Shown here: positions 38,001 to 48,000 of the stretch, piece by piece | Position numbering within the stretch: the first letter of the stretch is position 1 | Layout of the letters: the number at the start of each line of letters is the position of its first letter | Origin: an uncultured Oscillospiraceae bacterium | Lineage (GTDB): Bacteria > Bacillota > Clostridia > Oscillospirales > Oscillospiraceae | Assembly (NCBI GenBank): GCA_934591815.1 | Contig: CAKTPV010000007.1 | Span: 38,919 to 102,918 of the forward strand | DNA: 64,000 nucleotides | Reading direction: 5' to 3' | Position numbers and translations under genes: made by a program | The notes under the pieces: model-generated | Databases searched by the model: none | Seen by the model: the letters and a program-made list of their open reading frames with translations, nothing else | What the model was told of the DNA's origin: nothing

Positions 38001-39307
38001 ACGGCGTGATCCTGCTTTTCCGCCGTCAGGCGCACCGTGCCGCTGCCCGCCACGGTGTAGCCGCCGTCATAGGGCGCAGCCGACACCACAACGGTATCGG
38101 CGATCACAGGCAGGGTGTAGTCCGTCTGATCCGGTGAAAACTCCATGGGCTGTACAACGCCGTCGACGGTGACCGCGAGGCGGCTGAGGGTGGGTGTGCG
38201 ATGCAGGGTAACGGCGTAGGACTGGATCTGGGTGCAGTCGCCCATGGTATACCGCGCCTCCAACGAGAAGGTGCGTCCCTCCATGCCGTTGTCAAGTATC
38301 CGGAACAGGGATACACGGGGGTCATCCCATTCCCGGGGGATATTGGAGCAATCGCTGCCGTTGACGTCTACAAAGATCGTGCGCAGACGGGCGTTGGCGG
38401 GGATGTCCGCCCCCCGCCCTGCATACAGGCAGAGCCCCGTTTTCCCCACCATATCCGGCACGTCGCAGACCAGTGTACGGGCCGCCGCGTCCTGCGTACC
38501 GGGCAGCGCCGCGCCGTCGTACATGATCTGGATCGCGCCGAACCACTCCCCGTTCGGAAGATCGGCGGACAGTGCCGTATCGCCGGTGACGGTGAGCCTG
38601 CCCTCTGTGCGGTCGCTGCCGTCAGCGGCGGTAAAGGTATAGTCTCCCGCCACCACCCGCAGCGTGCCGGAGGTGGTGGACGTCACGTTGCCGTAGCTGT
38701 CCGTCAGCGTCAGTCGTGCGCCGGGCACGGCGGCGTCCCCCCGCGTGATGGCGGCGGTAATGGTGTACTGCGGGCCGCTGAGAATAGCCTCGTACGCCGC
38801 GATGCTCGCCTCCAGCGCAGTGCAGGCGGCAGCCCATCCGCTGCTGCGCAGGGCAGTAAGGCCGTCTGCGTAGGCATCGGCGGCGGGCTTATAGTGCAGA
38901 ACATTGTTGGTCATGGCGCGGCAGCGTCCCATCAGGGCTGCCAGCCGGGTCTGGGAATCGTCATACGCGCCGGTATACTCGGAAAAAACGATGGCGGTCT
39001 TCACCTCGGACGCCGGAGCGTCCAGCGCGTATGCGCCGCCGTCGTAAAAGACGGTGTAGTTGCCCGCCTGTCCGTCGATAGCCGTGACAAAGCCGCCGGA
39101 CAGCTCAAAGGCATGGCCGCTGCCCTGCAGCGCCTGCAAAACCGTCTGTCCCGCCGTATAGGAGATCTCCACCGGCTCGACCAGCGTCCGCTCGGCGGTG
39201 GAGGCGGTGAGATAGAACGTGCCGCCGCCCGGTGCGGCATACACCGGCGTCGGGCAGGTCAGCGCCAGCACCAAGGCCAGCAGCAGAGAGAGCATACGTT
39301 TTTTCAT
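35003..39307 (-). CDS. Dockerin protein with N-terminal DUF4430-like domain and beta-propeller
   Basis: This 1434-residue secreted protein has a signal peptide (MKKRMLSLLLALVLALT). Residues about 28-112 are a DUF4430-like domain (EISYTAGQTVLQALQG...NYTVFYDG). Several cadherin-like/PEGA-like beta modules follow, then a PQQ-type beta-propeller (about 880-1210: WPSFRADRSNNG, SFAINNPTYAEGMIFVGLSDG). Next comes an Ig-like module (KTAYREGESFDPAGM), and a type I dockerin closes the protein at 1371-1434 with two calcium loops, DVNGDGVVDDVD (from 1375) and DINGDGLVDQND (from 1409). Start ATG 39307 follows AGGAGG. The dockerin should bind the cohesin encoded just upstream (39453-41999). Confidence 0.8.
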   Translation of the reverse strand: MKKRMLSLLLALVLALTCPTPVYAAPGGGTFYLTASTAERTLVEPVEISYTAGQTVLQALQGSGHAFELSGGFVTAIDGQAGNYTVFYDGGAYALDAPASEVKTAIVFSEYTGAYDDSQTRLAALMGRCRAMTNNVLHYKPAADAYADGLTALRSSGWAAACTALEASIAAYEAILSGPQYTITAAITRGDAAVPGARLTLTDSYGNVTSTTSGTLRVVAGDYTFTAADGSDRTEGRLTVTGDTALSADLPNGEWFGAIQIMYDGAALPGTQDAAARTLVCDVPDMVGKTGLCLYAGRGADIPANARLRTIFVDVNGSDCSNIPREWDDPRVSLFRILDNGMEGRTFSLEARYTMGDCTQIQSYAVTLHRTPTLSRLAVTVDGVVQPMEFSPDQTDYTLPVIADTVVVSAAPYDGGYTVAGSGTVRLTAEKQDHAVSVTAGGRTSVYTLHLQRVEAVPVRIAAPSGDTAVSVTNAAGAEITPTGDVYRLLPGAAYTCTAAVGGVYRADRAFTASAGLSMTAPQPERVDALTALALYDSAPAATRKTHDSAEGFSPARRTLTYTIPDNQQRLYMQATVASGYTATACYYKTSTGRAASVVIKYPVSDSGSAVMMGQCVATGDNSQTVTVRLSKTVSDVEYYQEHTLHLVRRTQLKTMALRADGEELRLCDASGALCAFRSEDTAYTVTVPKGLTALSVAGTFVGSGYTAEVNGIRYDGSADVEATLNPAKDSETVTIRVCGANSAAVPAVYTVTVRKQEPVNVTFAADPAGATVFLTDTRSGKRIAPTRDNVWSLMPGVTYRYTVTCHGCAGVSADYTAPDTDTVVPIRLTRVAGEKQMLDAAWPSFRADRSNNGVVSAPVPASDEQAMLSWATQLGEGYGADACGCPILVDGCLYTYARSTLYKVDAVSGQVLATGAMDHSSSFAINNPTYAEGMIFVGLSDGTIQAFDAVTLRSVWIYRDPLKGQPNSPIVYHDGYLYTGFWNGEEKDANYVCLSVTDEDPARGDEAKLATWTYTSKGGFYWAGAYVCDTAVVVPTDDGANGYVTGHARLLSLSPKTGFLQDAVTMAEPGDLRSAVTYDNGQCYFTSKGGYFYRIGLRNDGAFEPGSLRGLKLYNYANDAANPAMSTSTPTVYNGRAYVGVSGVGQFKAYSGHNITVVDLASWRIAYTVRTQGYPQTSALLTTAYEAETGYVYVYFFDNFTPGKLRLLRDKPGQTAPDVTTPETIVAGGQTVTYDTAPVLFTPSGAQQQYAICSPITDESGTIYFKNDSAFLMALTSTITKLEITAAPDKTAYREGESFDPAGMRITAHYANGYTRDVTKYVTWSTAPLTAEDTRFRLEFPYAMYQNADGQTGVACVKPSVMLSLTISTVAAGDVNGDGVVDDVDAALVYGHVNGRLTLTDEQMLRADINGDGLVDQNDAAQIYAAYLTDTGR

Positions 39308-39337
39308 AGAAAGAACCTCCTGTTGAAATACACGGGG

Positions 39338-39436
39338 ATCGTTCTCTGCGCTTTCACGGGGAAAACGCACAGAACGATGCCCGTCAAAACGACAGCTTCC
39401 GCTGTCTCCCCCGCTATGCGGTGGGGGAGACAGCGG
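39338..39436 (-). other. Two hairpins between the cohesin and second dockerin genes
   Basis: In the 145-base gap a perfect 14-bp stem (39399-39412 with 39423-39436) follows the cohesin stop. A 13-bp stem with one mismatch (39338-39350 with 39366-39378) lies before the next ribosome-binding site. Neither has an adjacent T-run in the direction of transcription, so they look like stabilising or processing hairpins, not a full terminator. No internal promoter is convincing. Confidence 0.5.
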
Positions 39437-39452
39437 ATATGCTGTTTTGCCC

Positions 39453-41999
39453 TTACTTGGCGACGGCGCTGACGCCGGTCTTGTCAAAGCCGGGGCTGAG
39501 CTTGCCGTCAACGGAGATGCCGCGGACGGTGTAGGTGTACTTCACGCCCGCCTTGACATTCGTATCCGTCCAGCCGGTGCCGGTCACGTTGACGAGACCG
39601 ACCCACTTCGCATCGCCGGGGCCAATGCGGTACACGCGGTACTTTTCCGCACCTGCCGCCGTCTTCCACGTCACCTGAATGCCGCTGCTGCCGGCCGTGG
39701 CGCCGATCAGCGTCACATTCGCCGGGGTGATGGGCACAGGCGTTACAGTCGCCGTCGTGCTGACGCCGAGGTTGTTGTAGGTGGGGCTGAGGGTCTTGCC
39801 GTCAGCACCGATGCCGCGCACCGTGTAGGTGTACTTCGCACCGGCCTTGACGCCTCTATCCGTCCAGCTGATGCCGGTCACGTTGACGAGGCCCTTCCAC
39901 TTCGTCTCGCCGGGGCCCTTGCGGTACACGCGGTACTCCTTCGCACCTGCCGCCGCCTTCCACTTCACGGTGATGCCGTCGCTGCCGGCCACAGCGCCGA
40001 TCAGCGTTACCTCTGCCGGGGTGGTGGGCGCAGGCGTAGGCGCTCCGGGAACGGTGGCGCTGACGCCGGTGGTGTCGAAGCCGGGGCTGAGGGTGCCGTT
40101 GGCACTGATGCCGCGGACGGTGTAGGTATATTTCACGCCCGCCTGCGCAGTCTTATCCGTCCAGCTGGTGCCGGTCACGTTCGCAATACCCTTCCACTTG
40201 GTGTTCACCGCGTCCTTCCGGTATACGCGGTACTCCGCCGCGCCGTTGGCTGCCTGCCACGTCACCACGATGGTGCTGCCGCTGACCTTGGCGCTGCCAA
40301 GGGTCACGTTGTCCGGCGTGGTGGGCGTAGGCGTAGGCGCTGCGGGGATGGTGGCGCTGACGCCGGTGGTGTCAAAGCCGGGGCTGAGGGTGCCGTTGGC
40401 ACTGATGCCGCGGACGGTATAGGTGTACTTCACACCCGCCTGCGCGGTCTTATCCGTCCAGCTGGTGCCGGTCACATTGGCAATGCCCTTCCACTTGGGA
40501 TTGGCGGCGTCCTTGCGGTACACACGGTACTGGGCTGCGCCGTTGGCCGCCTGCCACGTCACCACGATGGTGCTGCCGCTGACCTTGGCGCTGCCAAGGG
40601 TCACATTAGCGGGCGTGGTGGGCGTAGGCGTTCCGGGGATGGTGGCACTGACACCGGTGGTGTCATAGCCGGGACTGAGGGTGCCGTTGGCACTGATGCC
40701 GCGAACGGTGTAGGTGTACTTCACACCTGCCTGCGCGGTCTTATCCGTCCAGCTGGTGCCGGTCACATTGGCAATGCCCTTCCACTTGGGATTGGCAGCG
40801 TCCTTCCGGTACACGCGGTACTCCGCCGCACCGTTGGCCGCCTGCCACGTCACCACGATGGTGCTGCCGTTGACCTTGGCGCTGCCAAGGGTCACATTGT
40901 CCGGTGTGGTAGGCGTAGGCGCTGCGGGGATGGTGGCGCTGACGCCGGTGGTGTCAAAACCGGGGCTGAGGGTGCCGTTGGCACTGATGCCGCGGACGGT
41001 ATAGGTGTACTTCACACCTGCCACAGCGGTCTTATCCGTCCAGCTGGTGCCGGTCACATTGGCGATGCCCTTCCACTTGGGATTGGCAGCGTCCTTCCGG
41101 TACACACGGTACTGCGCTGCGCCGTTGGCTGCCTGCCACGTCACCACGATGGTGCTGCCGCTGACCTTGGCGCTGCCAAGGGTCACGTTAGCGGGCGTGG
41201 TGGGCGTAGGCGCTGCGGGGATGGTGGCACTGACACCGGTGGTGTCATAGCCTACACTGAGCTTTCCGTCAGCGTTGACACCCTGCACGGTGTAGATGTA
41301 CTTCACACCTGCCTTGGCTGTCTTATCCTTGTAGCTGGTCGCTGTGATCTGCTCTGCGAGCACTGTCCACTCGCTGTCCGCCGTCTTGCGCAGCACCTTG
41401 TAGGCCACTGCATGCTCGGCTGCTGCCCATGTCACGGTAATGCCGTCGCTATCAGCCTTGGCTGTGCCCAGCTTTACATCCGCAGGGATGGGCGCCACGA
41501 TCTTCACCGTGACTTCCCCATTGTCCACCACGCCATCATCCATGGGCTTCATGGCGCCATCCTCAATGGCGTACACATACGCTTTGACGAGGGTGAGCTT
41601 GGAGGTATCCCCCACCTTTGCCCCGTCCTTGACCTTGAAGGCCAGCGTGTACAGGTCGCCGCTGACCGCGAGGCCGGCGCTGGTGGTATCCAGCAGGGAC
41701 ACGGCGTAGTAGCTGCCCCGGTCGTCTGTTTTGAGCGCCGTCAGCTTCGCGCCCTCGAAATCAGCTGCGGATGCCTCTGCATCCAGTTCAAAAAATGCGG
41801 GGTCAAAGTATACCCGATAGTTCAGGCATACCACGCCGGTCAGTTTCTCCTCCTCGGACGCTGTGACCGTCAGTTTGACGGTCTGATCCGCCGTGATCTC
41901 GGTCGCGTCTGCTTTGGGGCTGACAACGGCGGCCAGCGCCTCGGTGGTGAGACTCAGGGTCAGCACCAGCGCCAGCAGGAAAGATACGAGCTTTTTCAT
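39453..41999 (-). CDS. Cohesin-FN3 scaffold protein
   Basis: This 848-residue secreted protein starts with a signal peptide (MKKLVSFLLALVLTLSLT). Residues about 26-168 fit a cohesin domain, the dockerin receptor of cellulosomes: CLNYRVYFDPAFFEL, LYTLAFKVKDGAKVGD and the closing NGEVTV strand. Seven fibronectin type III-like repeats of 90-99 residues follow (172-848), joined by short Pro/Thr linkers. No sortase motif, SLH domain or membrane helix is present, so the protein must attach through its FN3 array or a partner. Genes for two dockerin proteins flank it directly, 15 bases upstream and 145 bases downstream. No cellulase or other glycosidase is in the operon. Confidence 0.8.
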   Translation of the reverse strand: MKKLVSFLLALVLTLSLTTEALAAVVSPKADATEITADQTVKLTVTASEEEKLTGVVCLNYRVYFDPAFFELDAEASAADFEGAKLTALKTDDRGSYYAVSLLDTTSAGLAVSGDLYTLAFKVKDGAKVGDTSKLTLVKAYVYAIEDGAMKPMDDGVVDNGEVTVKIVAPIPADVKLGTAKADSDGITVTWAAAEHAVAYKVLRKTADSEWTVLAEQITATSYKDKTAKAGVKYIYTVQGVNADGKLSVGYDTTGVSATIPAAPTPTTPANVTLGSAKVSGSTIVVTWQAANGAAQYRVYRKDAANPKWKGIANVTGTSWTDKTAVAGVKYTYTVRGISANGTLSPGFDTTGVSATIPAAPTPTTPDNVTLGSAKVNGSTIVVTWQAANGAAEYRVYRKDAANPKWKGIANVTGTSWTDKTAQAGVKYTYTVRGISANGTLSPGYDTTGVSATIPGTPTPTTPANVTLGSAKVSGSTIVVTWQAANGAAQYRVYRKDAANPKWKGIANVTGTSWTDKTAQAGVKYTYTVRGISANGTLSPGFDTTGVSATIPAAPTPTPTTPDNVTLGSAKVSGSTIVVTWQAANGAAEYRVYRKDAVNTKWKGIANVTGTSWTDKTAQAGVKYTYTVRGISANGTLSPGFDTTGVSATVPGAPTPAPTTPAEVTLIGAVAGSDGITVKWKAAAGAKEYRVYRKGPGETKWKGLVNVTGISWTDRGVKAGAKYTYTVRGIGADGKTLSPTYNNLGVSTTATVTPVPITPANVTLIGATAGSSGIQVTWKTAAGAEKYRVYRIGPGDAKWVGLVNVTGTGWTDTNVKAGVKYTYTVRGISVDGKLSPGFDKTGVSAVAK
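40020..41195 (-). repeat. Four nearly identical FN3-coding tandem repeats
   Basis: Repeat units 2-5 of the cohesin protein (291-297 bases each) are close to identical in DNA as well as protein. They differ in a few codons such as VSGS/VNGS and AQYR/AEYR. Units 1, 6 and 7 are more diverged. This pattern points to recent expansion or homogenisation and probable copy-number variation between strains. Confidence 0.85.
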
Positions 42000-42014
42000 A
42001 TGTCTTTCCCCTCC

Positions 42015-45000
42015 TTAGTTGTTAGCGGTGAGGGAGGTCAGCTCCCCCAGATAGAAGGCGTAGATGATCTCCGCGTCCTTTGCCGTCACCTGACCGTCGC
42101 CGTTGATATCGGCGGCGTCCTGCTGGCTGAGGTCGGCGGTAAGCTTGCCGTTGGCGAAGGCATAGACCAGCGCAGCGTCCACATCGTCCACCAAGCCGTC
42201 GTTGTTCACATCGCCCTTGGCGTACTTCTGCGCCACGGTGATGGGCTGCTCAGCGGAGAAGTCGCCGTACTTCACGGTGACGGCGGTGGTCTCCGCCTTG
42301 AGCGCCTTGTCGTTCTCCATGGTGTAGTCCTGGATCTCCACCTCGGTGTTGTCGTCATACACCGCCACCACCGTCATGCCGGCGGGATCGAAGTCCTCGC
42401 CCGCAAGATACGCGGTCTTGGCGGGCTGCGCGGTGATCTTCAGGCCCGTCAGCACCGGCTCTGCACCGGCCTGCCACTTCAGGATGGGATAGCCGCTGTT
42501 GAGGCCCTTGGTATCCGCCGTGAAGCTGTCGCCCAGCTCGGAGGCCAGCGCCTTCAGCTCACCGGCGGTCTTGGCGGTGCCCAGACCGGTGACGCCGTAC
42601 TTGGGGCTCTCGCCGGAGACAGTACCCGTCAGATAGAAGCTGTTGACATAGTGCGCCGCCGTCTTGTCCGGGGACAGACCGCCCACATAGGAGGCGTTGC
42701 CGTCCGTGCCGATGACTGCACCGACGCTGTAGCAGTTGGTCAGCGTGGCGCCCGCCGTGTTGCTGAAGCCGGAGCCGCAGATGCCGCCCAGATAGCACTC
42801 ATTGGCGGCGCTGCTGCGGATCGTGCCGGTGGCGTAGCAGTCGGTGATGACCGCGCCGGTGGCGGTGTAGCCCGCGATGCCGCCGGCATGCTTATTGCTG
42901 GTGACATGCACGGCGCTCCAGCACTGGGTGATGGATGCCTTGTCGTACATATAGCCTGCGATGCCGCCCGCCTGTGCGTTTCTATTGTTGGTGCAGGTCA
43001 CGCTGCCGGTGATGCCCAGCCGCGTAACGGCGGCTCCTTCGTTCAGGTAGCCAAACAGGCCCGCGGGATAGCTGCTGCTGTTGATATACAGATTGCGGAT
43101 GACGTGACCCTGTCCGTCGAAGGTACCGTAGAACTTCTTCAGCGGTGTCCAATCATAGCCCGCCAGCTCGATATCGGCGGTGAGCTTGGCGCTGCTTTTG
43201 CCGTCGGTGGCGGCGAACCATGCCAACTCCGCAGCGGAGCTGATGAGGTAGACGCCGTTGTCATCCTTCTGGGGCTCGGTGCTGGCTGCGCCGTCCCAAG
43301 GATCGGCGCCGACAGTCTGCATGGAGGCCATGACGGTCAGAACGCCGTCCTGCACCTTGTCCGCGTCGGCGCTGCCCAGCAAGAAGCTGCCGCGCTCCAC
43401 CGCGTAGCCATCCTTGCGCAGGGTGTACAGATAGGTGCCGTAGCCCAGCAGGAAGCGTCCGTCCGCACCGGGCTCCACGACCTTGCCGCTGTTGTCGGTG
43501 ATGGTGACGGCCACGCCGTCCAGCACGCTGCCGGCATCGTCGGAGATGCGCAGCGCCACGTTAAAGAACACCTTGCGGTAGACCGTGACCGCAGCGTCGG
43601 CATAGTGGTTCATGTAATAGTTGACGGTGACGGCGTTGAAGTTGGTGCCCACGCCGGTATCCGTCATGCCGTACAGGAATGCGAAGGGGTTGGCGGCGGA
43701 ATACATACTGCCGTAGGTGTAGCCGTTGGTGAATACGCACACCGCCGTGTCCGCACCGTCGGCAAAGGCCAGATCCTCCGGGATGGTCACGGTGACGGAG
43801 GAGTTGTCCATCCGCTGGTACTGACCCAGCGTTCCGTCGAACTTGCTCTCACCGTTGTGATAGGTGGGCTTGAACAGGGTGGGGTTGAAGATACCGGAGA
43901 TCTTGTTGACGCCGCGGAACATACCGCTGAACGTCAGCTTCACCTGATCGCCGGGCATGATGTCCTCACCCTTGTGGCTGGCGTTCTCCGCGGTGATGGT
44001 GACCTTGGCCACCCGCACCAGCCGGTAGCTGACACCGCTCTCGTCGGTCATCCGGAGGATGACGGTGCCGCCCATGCCGTTGCCGGCGGTGTTGAAGGCC
44101 TCCAGCGGCACGGTGTACCGGCCATCCTCACCGGCGGAGGCGGTCTGGAAGGCGGAAACACTGGTCACCATGGCGTCGTTGGTGGCGACGAAGGCGTACT
44201 CCACCATGACGCTGCCGGTACTCTTCACAACGGCAAAGCGCAGGGCGGGATCGGTCTCGCCGGCCTCGTAGTACCATGTGTCGTAGTTGTAGTCCCACTC
44301 CATGGAACGGGTGGTGGTGACACCGTGCGCCATGTTGAAATCCACATCCGCGTCGGCGCTGCCGTGGGTCACGCCGGTACCGCCCACCACGATCACGCCC
44401 ACGCGCTGGGGCTGGGTGGCGGGATACAGGCCGCCGTGGCTGCCTGCGGCCTGCGTGCCGGCATTGGGGTTTGCCTCGGTGACATCCACGCTGTCATAGT
44501 AGACGGTGATGATGGAATCCTTCGTGCCGGGGGTCACATCTGCCCAGTTGGCGGTGGTATTGCCGCCGTTGACCGTCTGGATCCGGGCGTCGCCGTCCCC
44601 CATCACGTTCCAGTGGAAATCGGGCTCCACCATGATATTGCCGGCGTCGGAGTTGATGATCTGCCAGTGGCGGTAGGCCCGGACACGGGTGGTGCCGTCC
44701 AGCACCTCAAAGCCGCTGGGATCCAGATTCACCTGCAGATCGGCCTCGTCGCGGGTGGCGGTAACCGTACCCAACTGGCTGAAGTCGTGGGACAGGCGAT
44801 CCGTCGCGGCGCTGGCGGTAAGGTTCAGCTCCCGATCCGCGGTCAAGCCGCTGAGCCAACCGGCGCGGGTCACGTGGCCGGGCTGGCTGAGACGCCACGT
44901 GTAGTTGCCGCTGCTCTTGGAGATGAAGTAGTCGGCGGACTTGGTGTCGCCGCTGATGCGCCAGCCGTCGTCACCCTCCGTCACGCCCAGAGGCTCCACC

Positions 45001-48000
45001 TCCGTGGTGTTGAAGTTGTTCCACTGGAAGTACAGGCCGAAGGCAGCTTCGGCGGGCACGGTGACGGTGAGCTTCACGCCGGTATTGATGGTCAGGCCCT
45101 TGGTTCCGGCGCTGGAGCCGGCACGGAAGGTCTGGTTGATGGCCTGCGTGAAGATGTAACCGTCAATATCGGGATAGGCATAGGTATTGTACAGGCAGGC
45201 GTTGCCGGCCGCGTACAGCACCGTGGGATAATAGGCGTAGTTGCCCCGGACATAGGGCGTACCCATGACGCAGGAGGTCTTCATGATGGGGCAGTCCACC
45301 TGCACATGGTACTCCTCCGCCGTGAAATAGGTGTTGTCCGTCTTGCGGCTGCTGACATAGAAGGAGTTGCACTGGAGGTAGACGTTGGTGCCGCCGCCGG
45401 CGCCGCCGTCCACGTTGCTGTCGGTGGGCAGCTCCAGCGTCATGCCGCCCAGCTCCACATCGTAGGCGCCGGTCTCCGCGTTCTTGGCAAAGGCGCGGTA
45501 GGCGTAGCGTCCGGCGGTGAGGCTGGCATAGAACATCTGATAGCCGTCGACCAGTTGGCCGTCAGCAGGCGCATAGGCTTCCTGTCCCTCCGGCAGGGTG
45601 TCGGTGAAGCTGCTGTACAGGAAGCAGTCCTTCAGCTCCTCGCCCAGCACCTCGCTGCCCTGCGCGTCCGTCTTCACGCTGTACAGCTTGATGACGGGAT
45701 AGCCGCCGGTGTAGTCCTTGCTCACATAAAATGTGAAGTTCATGCGGGGCGCGTCCTCCACATGGAGGGTCAGCGTCCAGGTGTCCTTGGAGAAGTGCTT
45801 CCCGTCGTGGGAGGCGCAGAAGCGATAGGTATAGTCGCCCGCCTCCAGCTCGGTAAGCTGGATGGTGGTAGCGCCGAACATCGCCTCAGAGAAGCTCTGC
45901 ATGGCGCCCCATGTCTGGCCGCCGTCGGTGGAGCGCTGGTAGTAGTAATTCTTGTAGTTCAGCGTCTGGCCGTCCACGGGTGCGAAGATCTTGCCCGCCT
46001 GCAAATCGCTGAGCAGATACGCCATGCCCGTCTGGACGGTGGCCTCGGTGGCCGCGGGATACCCCTCCTTGCGGGTAGGCACAGGGGCATCGCTCTTGCC
46101 GCAGGTGTCGCAGACACCGTCGTCGTTGCCGTCCTTGTGCTCCGCCGCCGTCTGGCCCTTCAGGACGGGGGCGGGGCAGCTATCGGCATAGGCGTCGCCC
46201 AGTGCCGCGGCGCTGAGGCCCTCCGCTGCGGAGAAGGCAGTCCCCTTGACGGTGACGGTCGCGGTGGACGCGCCGCTGGTCTGCACCGCGCTGTCCAGAT
46301 AGTAGCAGTTGTTCGCCGTCAGGGTGGTCTTTTCGTTGTCCGCGACCTCGCCGACCAGCGCACCCATGCGGGCCTGATCGTCATACTGACCGCTGACAGT
46401 GCCGGTGGCGTAGCAGTTGGTCAGCGTGATCGTGCTGGCGTGGCTGCTTTCCCCCGCGAGACCCACGATGCCGCCGGCGGCCTGCTGGATCTTCTGCGTC
46501 TTGTAATAGAAGCTGATCGCGCCGGTGTTATAGCAGTTGGTGATGTTGACCTCCGCGCTGGCGTTGCCGACAATGCCGCCGACGCCGCGGAATTGATGGT
46601 GCCAGCCGCGCAGCAGGATCGCACCGGTATTCCAGCAGTTCTCGATGGTCGTCGTCCCATGCGAGGCGACCGCCACGATGCCGCCGGTGTAGCCCTGATA
46701 GCCGGTGATGTCGGCGCTATTGGAGCAGCCGCGGATCACCGTGTCCTGCGCGCTCGCCACCACGCCGGCATGACCGTAGATCTGATCGTTGGTGGGCTCG
46801 CCGGTCAGCGTCACATAGTTGTGGCAGTTCTCGATGGTGCAGGTGCGTTTGGTGGAAATGCCACAGGCGCGGCCCACGATACCCGCCACATAGCGGGTGA
46901 TGGCCTTGGCCTCGCCGTACACGCTGACGTTCTTGATGGCCGCGCCGTCGCACAGGCCGAACAGCGCGGTATAGTAGCTGCTGACGTTGGCAAGGCTGCC
47001 CTTGTTCTCCAGATACAGCCCGGTGATCTTATGGTTCTGTCCGTCGAAGGTGCCGCGGTAGTCCTGATTGTTGGCCTGATCGCCGATGGGCGTCCAGGGC
47101 GTTGCCGCTCTGCACACGCCACTCAGGTCGATATCGGCGGTGAGACGGGCGTTCAGCTCGGGCTTGCCGCTGTTCACCTCGTCGGCGAACCACTTGAGTT
47201 GTCCGGCGGTGGCGATCTCGTAGTAACCGTCCTCCGCCTGTGCGGGCTTGTTGACATCCGTCACCGTCACGGTACACTTGGCCATGAACGCGCCGTCATC
47301 CGTGGTCACGGTGATCAGCGCCGTACCCTCGGCAATACCGGTGACCAGACCGCTGCGGTCTACCTGCGCCACGGCGGGTGCGCCGCTTCGCCACGTCACC
47401 TTCTGGTTCGTGGCGTTCGCAGGCTCCACCGCAGCCGTCAGCTGCGCCGTGCCGTTGCGGTCCACCGTCAGCTCCGAATGGCTCAGCGTCACGCCGGTAA
47501 CAGCCACCTCACCGGTGCCGCCGCCGGGCTTGGTGTTGTCACCCACCACGAAGCCGAAGCAGTTGAAGTACTCGTAGTTGTTGTCGTTGTCCTCCGCCGC
47601 GATGTACAGCCCCTTCTCCAGCAGGAACGCGGCGGGCAGCGCCAGCGTATGGCTGCCGTCCCCGTTCTCCGTTACGGTGTACGCGTAGTCGGAGCCGGCG
47701 TAGTAGCTCCAGTCCACCTCGCCGTCGGCATTGAAGAGTGCGCAGTACGCCGCGATGTTGATGGCGAAGTCCGCCGGATAGGTGACATACACGGTCTCCG
47801 TGCCCTTGGGAACGGTGACGGTGTAGACCTTCTTCTCGCCGGGGTTGCTGTAGTGCGCCACCTCCATGGTGCTCTCCGCGATGTGGTAGAGGTAATCCGT
47901 CCCCTCCGCATCCAGAGAGATGCTGGCAAAATCGAAATCCTTATAATACTCGTTGGGGTCGAAGGGCTTCGCACCGCCGCCCACCGTCACTCTTGCGGTG

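Noticed and set aside
40020..41195. Regular repeats that could suggest CRISPR
   Set aside because: Units are about 291-297 bases, in frame and coding for FN3 domains; there are no short repeats with unique spacers.
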